A DNA stretch of 29,473 nt from positions 1-29,473 of the forward strand of contig CAZVEO010000017.1 of the NCBI GenBank assembly GCA_964626385.1. Direction: 5' to 3'. Below the pieces are notes generated by a model. That model was not told where the DNA came from and did not search any database. It saw only the letters and a program-made list of their open reading frames with translations. Position numbers and translations under genes: made by a program. Position 1 is the stretch's first letter; every line of letters starts with the position of its first letter. The DNA is from Scybalousia_A sp964626385 (GTDB taxonomy: Bacteria > Bacteroidota > Bacteroidia > Bacteroidales > P3). This document shows, in pieces, positions 22,492-29,473 of the stretch.

Positions 22492-24903
22492 ATGTTATTG
22501 TCCGAATTGAATATAGGAGAAAAGGCCATTATCATAAAGGTTAAAGGTTACGGTGCCTTTAGAAAAAGAATTATGGAGATGGGCTTTATCAAAGGTACAG
22601 AGGTAGAAGTTTTACTAAATGCACCTTTGAAGGACCCTATTAAGTATAGGATAATGAATTTTGAGGTTTCTCTAAGGAGAAAAGATGCCGAAAATATAGA
22701 GGTTGTTTCTCTGCAAGAAGCAGAAAATGAACTAATAAAATACAACTACAATAATCCAAATATAGAAAACAAAAGATTTGAAAAAGAAAACAAAAACAGC
22801 GAAAAAGAGATAATAAACTTGGCTGAAAGAAAGTCAAAAATTATCAACGTTGCCTTGATTGGAAACCCAAATTGTGGAAAAACCTCTATTTTTAACATAG
22901 CAGCCAACGCCCATGAACACGTAGGTAATTATAGTGGTGTAACGGTTGATGAGAAAAGAGGAGAATTTGAATACGAGGGGTATACTTTTTTGCTTACCGA
23001 CCTACCAGGAACCTACTCTTTGAGTGCTTATTCGCCTGAGGAGCTTTATGTTAGAGAGCATATAACTCAAAAAAAACCTGACGTTATTCTCAATGTTTTG
23101 GATTCTTCAAACATAGAGCGCAATCTTTATCTTACAATGCAATTGATAGATATGGATTTGAAGTTGGTTTTGGCTCTAAATATGTTTGACGAACTCAAAA
23201 AAAATGGAGATGATTTAGACTACAATCAACTTGGCAAACTTCTCGGTTGTCCATGTTTGCCAACTTCTGCAAGGACAGGCAAAGGAGTAAAAGAATTGTT
23301 TTCCAAAATAATAGAGGTTTATGAAGATAGGGACACTCTTACTCATCACATACACGTCAATCATGGAGAAGAAATAGAAAAACAAATAAAGTTACTAAGA
23401 ACCTCCATAACAGAACACGATTATACAAGCGAAATGTCCTCACGTTTCTTTGCCATAAAACTCTTGGAAAACGATGGTCAAATGGAGAAAGAGTTGAAAT
23501 CTTTGGACAAAGACGGAGATATTTTAGAACAAAGAAATAAAATAAGAGAGGCTTTTCAAAACGAGTATAAAACTTCTTTGGAAGACGCAATAACCGATGC
23601 TAAATATGGTTTTATAAGAGGTGCTTTGAAAGAAGTTTATCACAAGTCAAAGGAAAGGAATATAAATAAAATAACCGACCAAATAGACGCTGCTGTTACA
23701 AATAAATATTTGGGCTTTCCGTTGTTTGTGTTTTTTATGTTTATAACCTTTTTCTTTACTTTCTTTATTGGAGCATACCCAATGGATTGGATAGACTCGC
23801 TTTTTGTATGGATAGGAGATTTGATAGGTGAGAATATGGCTGATGGTCCTCTTAAGGACTTGTTGGTTGATGGTGTGGTTGGAGGAGTTGGTAGTGTAAT
23901 TGTATTTTTGCCTAATATTCTTATACTTTATCTTTTTATTTCTTTTATGGAAGATAGTGGTTATATGGCACGAGCGGCATTTATTATGGACAAACTAATG
24001 CACAAAATGGGCTTGCATGGCAAAAGTTTTATACCTATGATTATGGGCTTTGGGTGTAATGTTCCTGCTATTATGGCAACTCGTACCATAGAGGACAAAA
24101 AATCTCGTCTGATAACCATGCTTATCATTCCCTTAATGTCTTGTTCGGCAAAAATACCTATTTATCTTATATTGATAGGAGCTTTTTTTCCTTCTCACGC
24201 TGCTTTGATGCTATTATTGTTATATTTGATTGGTATGATGTTTGCGGTTTTGATGGCTAAGATTTTTAGCAGATTTGTTGTCAAAGGGGAAAGCACACCT
24301 TTTGTTATGGAGTTGCCTCCTTATAGATGGCCAACAACAAAGGCTATAGCAAGCCATACTTGGGAAAAGGGCAAACAATATTTGAGAAAAATGGGAACCA
24401 TAATTCTTTTTGCTTCAATAATTGTCTGGGCATTGGGTTACTATCCTAATCATAACTCTTTTAACACTCCTAAAGAACAAATGGAAAACTCTTACCTTGG
24501 CAAAATTGGTAAGACTATAGAGCCTGTGGTGAAGCCTTGTGGTTTTGAATGGAAACAAAGCGTAGCTTTGTTGAGTGGTGTTTTTGCTAGGGAAATAGTT
24601 GCCTCAACTATGGGTGTGCTTTATGGTTCTGAACAAGAAAGTGAAGAAATTAGTCAAGTTGACGTAAATGAGGATGAGGGTGAATTAAGAATTTCTAAAA
24701 TAATTCAAAACAATATGACTCCACTTTCTGCTTTTTCTATGTTGATTTTTGTTCTTTTGTATATGCCTTGCCTTGCTAGTGTTGCTGTTTTAAAGGTGGA
24801 AAGTGGAAGATGGAAATGGGCTATTTTTGCTGTTTGTTATACCATACTTTTAGCTTGGGTTTGTTCTACAATAGTTTATCAAATAGGAGGTTTAATCTTA
24901 TGA
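22492..24903 (+). CDS. feoB: FeoA-FeoB fusion, ferrous iron transporter
   Basis: The 803-residue protein imports Fe(II) across the inner membrane. Residues 1-75 form a FeoA-like SH3 domain (GAFRKRIMEMGFIKGTEVEV); a charged linker (~76-115) leads to the G domain with G1 GNPNCGKT (124-131), G2 around G149-V-T151, G3 DLPG (170-173), G4 NMFD (230-233) and G5 SAR (259-261). After the helical switch region the membrane part begins near residue 400 and keeps GFGCNVPAIMATRTI and PLMSCSAKIPIY, the two gate motifs. FeoA and FeoB are fused, as often in Bacteroidota. A 46-residue Cys-rich gene overlaps its stop by ATGA. Confidence 0.96.
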   Translation: MLLSELNIGEKAIIIKVKGYGAFRKRIMEMGFIKGTEVEVLLNAPLKDPIKYRIMNFEVSLRRKDAENIEVVSLQEAENELIKYNYNNPNIENKRFEKENKNSEKEIINLAERKSKIINVALIGNPNCGKTSIFNIAANAHEHVGNYSGVTVDEKRGEFEYEGYTFLLTDLPGTYSLSAYSPEELYVREHITQKKPDVILNVLDSSNIERNLYLTMQLIDMDLKLVLALNMFDELKKNGDDLDYNQLGKLLGCPCLPTSARTGKGVKELFSKIIEVYEDRDTLTHHIHVNHGEEIEKQIKLLRTSITEHDYTSEMSSRFFAIKLLENDGQMEKELKSLDKDGDILEQRNKIREAFQNEYKTSLEDAITDAKYGFIRGALKEVYHKSKERNINKITDQIDAAVTNKYLGFPLFVFFMFITFFFTFFIGAYPMDWIDSLFVWIGDLIGENMADGPLKDLLVDGVVGGVGSVIVFLPNILILYLFISFMEDSGYMARAAFIMDKLMHKMGLHGKSFIPMIMGFGCNVPAIMATRTIEDKKSRLITMLIIPLMSCSAKIPIYLILIGAFFPSHAALMLLLLYLIGMMFAVLMAKIFSRFVVKGESTPFVMELPPYRWPTTKAIASHTWEKGKQYLRKMGTIILFASIIVWALGYYPNHNSFNTPKEQMENSYLGKIGKTIEPVVKPCGFEWKQSVALLSGVFAREIVASTMGVLYGSEQESEEISQVDVNEDEGELRISKIIQNNMTPLSAFSMLIFVLLYMPCLASVAVLKVESGRWKWAIFAVCYTILLAWVCSTIVYQIGGLIL

Positions 24904-25040
24904 TACAGAAAATTTTAGTCATAATAACAATAGTGGTTGCAGGATTGTTTTTCATCAAAAAGATGTTTTTCATTTTTAATAGAAAGAAAAAGAAAGAGTC
25001 TTGTTGTGGAGATTGTAAATCTTGCCCTAATTGTCATTGA
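24900..25040 (+). CDS. FeoB-associated Cys-rich membrane protein
   Basis: A 46-residue protein: one hydrophobic helix (residues 3-26), a basic stretch RKKKK and a Cys-rich tail, ESCCGDCKSCPNCH, with five Cys and a final His. This matches the small FeoB-associated Cys-rich proteins found after feoB; they are thought to assist iron transport, possibly by metal or redox binding at the cytoplasmic face. The ATG at 24900 overlaps the feoB stop (ATGA); a longer in-frame reading from 24810 lies inside feoB and is not used. Hairpins follow at 25052-25071 and 25102-25134. Confidence 0.85.
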   Translation: MIQKILVIITIVVAGLFFIKKMFFIFNRKKKKESCCGDCKSCPNCH

Positions 25041-25051
25041 TAATAAAGAAA

Positions 25052-25071
25052 ACGGGCTGTAAAAAGTCCGT
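25052..25071 (+). other. Hairpin after the Feo operon
   Basis: ACGGGCT (25052-25058) pairs with AGTCCGT (25065-25071) with one G-U pair, loop GTAAAA, 11 bp after the stop codon. It lacks a following T-run, so it may stabilise the 3' end rather than terminate. Confidence 0.4.
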
Positions 25072-25101
25072 AGTTATTATAATTGTTCCTTAAATACTTT
25101 G

Positions 25102-25139
25102 AAGTAGGCTTGTCGTGAAGACAATCACCTACTTTTTTC
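25102..25139 (+). terminator. Rho-independent terminator of the Feo operon
   Basis: AAGTAGG-c-TTGTC (25102-25114) pairs with GACAA-tca-CCTACTT (25120-25134) around loop GTGAA, followed by a T-rich run (25133-25139 and on). It lies 62 bp after the last Feo stop codon. Confidence 0.75.
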
Positions 25140-25394
25140 TTTTGATAAATAAGGTTCTTTAAGGTTGGGCAAAGTTGTTTAAAGTTATTTTAGGTTAGCA
25201 TAAGTTACAGCTTGAGACTGTCCTATAAAGCAGAGTCGTTTAAAAAAAAAAAACGGCTCTACCCTACTTAAAAAACTTAAAAAACTTAAAAAAAACTTGC
25301 TCCTCTACCCTACAACCTTACCTAACCTTAAATAACCTACAAAAAAAAAACGAAAAAAACCATAAATATATACTCTTAAAAGCTCAGAACAAGA
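25140..25394. repeat. Convergent intergenic block with AT-rich repeats
   Basis: No gene is seen. It holds an AGGTTAGCATAAG module (25192-25205), a degraded unit CTTGAGACTGTCCTATAAAG (25211-25230), a hairpin of AGAGTCGTTT (25232-25241) with AAACGGCTCT (25251-25260) whose loop is all A, a tandem CTTAAAAAA repeated three times (25267-25296), and CCTTACCTAACCTTAAATA. It separates the feoAB unit from the end of hsdR. Confidence 0.6.
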
Positions 25395-28300
25395 CTACTC
25401 TATATTATGACCTACAAGGTCGTAGAATCTATTAAAAAACGTTTTTATTTTTTCTATTACATTTTGTTTTTTATGTTCGTATTTAGACTCTGCTTTAAAA
25501 GGATTGCTCGGAGGCAAAATATTAGCCACTTCTGTACCTGCAATTTTTACATATCCCTCATTAAAACAATTCTTTATATATGTTCTTGCTTTTTCGTTAT
25601 TCAAATGTTCTGTATCTATAATACTTTGCATTTCTTCTTGTAGTCTTGTGTGTACAAAATCATTCCAATCGTCATCAACGTTGCTTGTTGGTGTTATAGT
25701 CTTAATAAAATCATCAATAAGGTCTTTTTTATCTCTCATATGAGGCGAAGATTTAATAGCGCGGTTTATATCTTGCAGGGTTATTTCTCTATCTTCTTTG
25801 TTTTGTTTCTGATACTTCTTTACAAGTTCTAAAATGTAATCAATACTTATTTCCACCTGCTTAACCAACTCCATTTCAAAAATCAAATCCTCATTAATAT
25901 CCTCTTTATTTGTTATTTCTCTATGATGAAATTCTCCGTAAATATCGTTATACATTCCCAAATAATCTTGCATCTGCCTTTCTGTCAATAATTCTTGCCC
26001 GTCAAATTGGTCAAAGGCTTGCAAAATATTTCTCACCTTCAATAATTCTCCAAAAATTTTTACAAAATTTCTTTTTTCCTCTTCTTCCTCTATTACTTTA
26101 TTGGTTAGATATCTTTCAAGCAAAGTATTTACTATTTCTTCATAACCTCTAATATAATTGCCATTGCTATCAATGTATCCTTTGTAGTATTGTTCAAAGG
26201 TTTTCAAAAGCACAAGTCCGCAAGCCTCTTTATCACCAAACAAGGCTATAGCTTCATTTGTTGCTTGCTCCAAATTGCGAAAACAAACAATATTGCCAAA
26301 AGTTTTTATTGAGTTAAGTACTCTATTTGTGCGAGAATAGGCTTGTAAAAGTCCGTGCATCCTCAAATTTTTATCTACCCAGAGAGTGTTAAGCGTTGTT
26401 GCGTCAAAGCCTGTAAGAAACATATTGACCACAATAAGCAAATCAATCTCTCTGTTTTTCATTCGCATGGATACATCCTTATAATAATTCTGAAACTTTT
26501 CGCTACTTGTGTCGTAATTGGTGCCAAAATTTTGATTATAATCTTTTATTGCACTTTCCAAAAAGTCCCTATCTACAAGTGTTAAGCCGTTGGTGTCTTC
26601 GTTGTTTTCTTCTATTCCATAAATATCACCCTGCTCATCATTTGCTCCATAAGAGAAAATAGTAGCAATTTTTAAAGTATTCTTTTGTTTCTTAAATTCA
26701 TTGTAATAAAGCTTTGCAAAATCTATATTTGCTACGGTAAAGATAGAATTAAACCCCTTCATTCTTATGGTTTCTTTTCTTTCTTGTGCTGTGTTGCTAT
26801 CTTTAGCAGATGCTACCTCTTTTATGTTTAATATCTTATTGAAAGCAAAAGCTTTTTCATCTCTTTTTGTCTTTTGATTAAAGTGCTCGATAATATATTT
26901 TGTTACCAACTCTATACGTCTTTCGTCCCTGAGTGCTTTTTCTGTATCTATACTCCAAACCTCTTTATTCTCATAATTTTTTTTCTCTTTTATGGTAGAA
27001 ACATACTCAACCCTAAAAGGCAGTACATTCTTATCTCTTATAGCATCAACAATAGTGTAAGTATGCAATTTATCTCCAAAAGCTTGCTGAGTGGTTTGAA
27101 GTGTAGGGTTGTTGTTAGAAGAAGCATTCTTCACAAAAATAGGCGTTCCAGTAAAACCAAAAATATAATATTTTTTAAACCTCCTTGTAATATCCTTATG
27201 CATCTGCCCAAACTGAGAGCGATGACATTCGTCAAATATAAAGACAATATTTTTATTTGTTATTTCTTTTATTTCCTCTTGGTAGAGTTTGTTTTTTAGC
27301 ATAGAGGAAAGTTTTTGTATTGTGGTTATGATTAGTTTGGAGTTGAAGTCTTTGAGTTGCTTTCTTAAAATATTGGAAGAACTATTGCCATTGGCTGCTC
27401 CTTTCTCAAATTTGTCATACTCTCTCATTGTTTGATAGTCCAAATCTTTCCTATCTACAACAAAGACAACTTTGTCCACAAAATCCAAATTCGTTGCTAT
27501 TCTTGCTGTCTTAAAAGAAGTTAGCGTTTTGCCTGAGCCTGTTGTGTGCCAAATATATCCTCCGGCTTTAATATTTCCTTCATAATGGTAGTTGTGTGCT
27601 AAAACAATACGGTTGATTATCTTTTCTGTTGCACATATTTGATAAGGACGCATAACCATAAGCATTTTTTCGCTTGTAAAAATACAGTATTTGGCTAAAA
27701 CGTTCAAAATAGTATGTTTTGCAAAAAAAGTCTTAGTAAAATCTCTTAAATCCAAAATAGGCTCATTGGTCTCATCAGCCCACCACGATGTAAACTCAAA
27801 AGAATTGCTTGTTTGACGATTTTGTCCTTTTGGTATATTCTTATTTGTTTCTTTGATATGAGAGTTTCTTGTGGTGTTGGAATAATATTTTGTTTGCGTG
27901 CCATTGGAGATAACAAAGATTTGCACATATTCAAACAATCCGCTTCCGCTCCAAAAACTCTCTCTTTGATATCTGTTTATTTGATTAAAAGCCTCTCTTA
28001 TAGGAATGCCTCTGCGTTTTAACTCTACATGTACCAAAGGTAAGCCATTGACCAAAATAGTAACATCATAACGATTTTCTCTTTTTCCTTTCTCCGTGGT
28101 ATATTGGTTGATAACCTGCAAAGAGTTGTTGTGTACGTTTCTTTTATCAAAAATAGTAATGTTTTTTACCTCTCTATTGTCAAACTCAAAGGTATAAATA
28201 TTGTTTTCTTGTATGATAAAGGTTTTTTCCTCTATTCCATTATTTTTATTAGCAAGTACATTATTAAAAAACCTTTGCCACTCCTTATCATTAAACTCTA

Positions 28301-28517
28301 TTTTATTTAGTTTTTCTATCTGTTTGCGTAGGTTATCTATAAGTTCTTGTTCTGTGTGCAAAGTAAGATACTCATAAGCTTGACTTTCCAACTGTTTAAT
28401 AAAAGCCTTTTCTAATTCTGCCTCGCTCTGATACTCATTTTCTTGTGCCTTTATTGACTCATACTTTGCTACAACGGTACTTTCTATATTCTCTATTACT
28501 ATTTTATTCTCTTGCAT
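25395..28517 (-). CDS. hsdR: Type I restriction enzyme, R (motor/nuclease) subunit
   Basis: The 1040-residue protein is the translocating and cleaving subunit of a type I restriction enzyme. The N-terminal nuclease has D151 in RYDVTILVNG and E165-L-K167 in VHVELKRRG, a PD-(D/E)xK site. The helicase part has Walker A TGSGKT (326-331), DECH (429-432), TGTPI (456-460) and later DLLIVVNMFLTGFDA and QAYSRTNRV motifs. The C-terminal ~200 residues are helical, as in HsdR proteins that bind the methylase core. It is intact. It begins 6 bp after the HEPN gene stop, so it is the last gene of the hsdS-MNT-HEPN-hsdR run. hsdM is not in the window, presumably beyond the right edge. Confidence 0.96.
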   Translation of the reverse strand: MQENKIVIENIESTVVAKYESIKAQENEYQSEAELEKAFIKQLESQAYEYLTLHTEQELIDNLRKQIEKLNKIEFNDKEWQRFFNNVLANKNNGIEEKTFIIQENNIYTFEFDNREVKNITIFDKRNVHNNSLQVINQYTTEKGKRENRYDVTILVNGLPLVHVELKRRGIPIREAFNQINRYQRESFWSGSGLFEYVQIFVISNGTQTKYYSNTTRNSHIKETNKNIPKGQNRQTSNSFEFTSWWADETNEPILDLRDFTKTFFAKHTILNVLAKYCIFTSEKMLMVMRPYQICATEKIINRIVLAHNYHYEGNIKAGGYIWHTTGSGKTLTSFKTARIATNLDFVDKVVFVVDRKDLDYQTMREYDKFEKGAANGNSSSNILRKQLKDFNSKLIITTIQKLSSMLKNKLYQEEIKEITNKNIVFIFDECHRSQFGQMHKDITRRFKKYYIFGFTGTPIFVKNASSNNNPTLQTTQQAFGDKLHTYTIVDAIRDKNVLPFRVEYVSTIKEKKNYENKEVWSIDTEKALRDERRIELVTKYIIEHFNQKTKRDEKAFAFNKILNIKEVASAKDSNTAQERKETIRMKGFNSIFTVANIDFAKLYYNEFKKQKNTLKIATIFSYGANDEQGDIYGIEENNEDTNGLTLVDRDFLESAIKDYNQNFGTNYDTSSEKFQNYYKDVSMRMKNREIDLLIVVNMFLTGFDATTLNTLWVDKNLRMHGLLQAYSRTNRVLNSIKTFGNIVCFRNLEQATNEAIALFGDKEACGLVLLKTFEQYYKGYIDSNGNYIRGYEEIVNTLLERYLTNKVIEEEEEKRNFVKIFGELLKVRNILQAFDQFDGQELLTERQMQDYLGMYNDIYGEFHHREITNKEDINEDLIFEMELVKQVEISIDYILELVKKYQKQNKEDREITLQDINRAIKSSPHMRDKKDLIDDFIKTITPTSNVDDDWNDFVHTRLQEEMQSIIDTEHLNNEKARTYIKNCFNEGYVKIAGTEVANILPPSNPFKAESKYEHKKQNVIEKIKTFFNRFYDLVGHNIE

Positions 28518-28523
28518 AGTTTA

Positions 28524-28925
28524 TTATGTTTGTTCAATCAAACAACTAATATTATCTATCAATTTGTGCGTCTTATTTATCAATGGTTCTATATCTTCTT
28601 TTGTAGCAGTGAAAGAACAGTTATAATCACTTTTTTCTCTTATAGTTTGCAATTGAGAATATAACTGTCCATTTTCTCTACTTAATTTACCAGTTAGAAT
28701 ATAATATTTTCCCAACAAAGCAACAACTCCTCTGTGTGTAGATACTGTATGTTTGTCATTTATGAGTAAAGCACAAGCAACATGAAAAACAGCATAATAT
28801 AATCTGTTTGCCACCATATCCCAAAAACCTAATTTTTGTAATTCAATTGTTTGGGAGAGTATGTTTTTTGCTTTCTCTAATTCCAAGGCAACAATTATTC
28901 TTCTTTCTTCATCATTAAGACTCAT
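28524..28925 (-). CDS. HEPN-domain protein, partner of MNT nucleotidyltransferase
   Basis: A 133-residue all-helical protein with the HEPN pattern: N40-R-L-Y-Y-A-V-F-H48-V-A-C-A-L-L, then STHRGVVALLGKYY and REKSDYN, followed by a long C-terminal helix. HEPN proteins next to minimal nucleotidyltransferases form toxin-antitoxin pairs in which HEPN is the RNase and the partner adenylylates it. Here R41 and H48 are spaced R-x6-H; the strict RX4HXY motif of the studied HepT group is not visible, so RNase activity is uncertain. Its ATG overlaps the stop of the MNT gene by 4 bp, and hsdR follows after 6 bp. Confidence 0.85.
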   Translation of the reverse strand: MSLNDEERRIIVALELEKAKNILSQTIELQKLGFWDMVANRLYYAVFHVACALLINDKHTVSTHRGVVALLGKYYILTGKLSRENGQLYSQLQTIREKSDYNCSFTATKEDIEPLINKTHKLIDNISCLIEQT

Positions 28926-29233
28926 AGCAATGTTATTTTATCTTTTTCAACATTTTTGTAAAAAGGCATAAAAGATAATTCTCTCCATTCTTTCTTTGTA
29001 TATAGTACAGGAACAATCGTTTGTTCCAACTCCCAACCCAAATAAGTAAAAGGATAAGCAATAGTATCATAATCAGACTGCTCAATTTTATCTTTATCCA
29101 ACAATATCAACAAATCCCAATCCGAATCTTCCCTTGCTTCATTTCTAGCCCTTGAACCATAAAGAATAACCCGACCATTTGTCGGTATTACTTCGTTAGC
29201 AATTTGTTTTATACTATCTACTACATTTGCCAT
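28922..29233 (-). CDS. MNT-type minimal nucleotidyltransferase
   Basis: The 103-residue protein has the Pol-beta-fold motif G26-S27 followed by ten residues and D38-W-D40 (YGSRARNEAREDSDWDLLIL), the nucleotidyltransferase hallmark of MNT antitoxins. The third acidic residue is not obvious; E68 or E70 in WELEQ are candidates. In MNT/HEPN pairs it is the antitoxin, which adds AMP to the HEPN toxin. It starts 72 bp after hsdS and overlaps the HEPN gene by ATGA. No strict TAnnTTTG box is visible in the 72-bp gap, so it may rely on the hsd promoter. Confidence 0.87.
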   Translation of the reverse strand: MANVVDSIKQIANEVIPTNGRVILYGSRARNEAREDSDWDLLILLDKDKIEQSDYDTIAYPFTYLGWELEQTIVPVLYTKKEWRELSFMPFYKNVEKDKITLL

Positions 29234-29305
29234 TTTTGTTAAAAATTATATAGTCCACTTTTTTATTAAACGCAAATTATTGTTTGTTATTTTGTAAGTT
29301 ATCGA

Positions 29306-29473
29306 CTATCCTAATTTTTCAAAGCTTAGTAGTTTATCTCTATAATATTCATATTGTTGTCTTCTTGCTTTTATTTCGGCAGGAATACCTTCACTTATAT
29401 CATTTACCAACCTATCAAATTTATCCAATATCCCAACTATCCTCTTTTGCTCCTCCATCGACGGAATAGGAAT
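29306..29473 (-). CDS. hsdS: Type I restriction specificity subunit, C-terminal fragment (cut by window edge)
   Basis: The last 55 codons of a gene that continues past the right edge. Translation gives IPIPSMEEQKRIVGILDKFD and, further on, IKARRQQYEYYRDKLLSFEK, ending in a TAG stop. This is the conserved C-terminal part of HsdS: an IP-P-EEQ-RI motif and a helix ending RRQQYEYYRDKLL. HsdS chooses the DNA target for both methylation and cleavage. It precedes the MNT-HEPN pair and hsdR on the same strand. Confidence 0.92.
   Translation of the reverse strand: MPIPSMEEQKRIVGILDKFDRLVNDISEGIPAEIKARRQQYEYYRDKLLSFEKLG

Noticed and set aside
26874..27299. 141-residue plus-strand frame opposite hsdR
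   Set aside because: Lies fully antisense to conserved helicase motifs and has no recognisable features.

Overview
The window is strongly AT-rich and looks like a chromosome segment of a low-GC Bacteroidota, probably Bacteroidales-like. Three things point there: the recurrent promoter box TAnnTTTG (Bacteroidetes sigma-factor type, about 20 bp downstream of a TTG/TTTG box) before many genes; the family repertoire (large TamB, WbqC-like protein, FeoA-FeoB fusion, beta-barrel protein, short RecQ); and weak Shine-Dalgarno sequences. The species cannot be named from this sequence. No tRNA, rRNA, CRISPR array, transposase or integrase was seen.

Layout. 1-716 is non-coding: copy 1 of a ~361 bp repeat, then short hairpin-bearing repeat units, then a promoter. 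717-3221 (+) is a single-chain restriction-modification protein (nuclease-like N-terminus plus N6-adenine methylase) whose last codons lie inside a repeat unit. 3222-3468 is a further block of those units. 3469-10453 (-) holds tamB, an EamA transporter and a low-complexity lipoprotein. 10613-12880 (+) is an operon-like set: SAM hydroxide adenosyltransferase-type protein, WbqC-like protein, LicD-like protein. 13081-17276 (+) holds a small membrane protein, mutL, a membrane protein and hisS. 17273-20375 (-) is lpdA followed by recQ. 20465-21634 (-) is a beta-barrel-like protein. 21635-22491 is non-coding, with copy 2 of the long repeat and many short units. 22492-25040 (+) is the feoAB fusion plus a Cys-rich partner. 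25041-25394 is a convergent terminator and repeat region. 25395 to the right edge (-) is a type I restriction locus: partial hsdS, an MNT/HEPN gene pair, and hsdR.

How the parts relate. Much of the window is housekeeping: translation (hisS), repair (mutL, recQ), central metabolism (lpdA), ferrous iron uptake (feoAB) and envelope biogenesis (tamB, LicD/WbqC). Two DNA-defence loci sit at the window edges. The non-coding segments are the most unusual part. Two diverged copies of a long repeat each carry a conserved minus-strand promoter and a 17-bp hairpin, and at three separate dyads the copies keep the arms but have reverse-complemented loops. A second family of ~30-nt units has small hairpins whose arms co-vary. 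One of these units supplies the stop codon of the restriction-modification gene.
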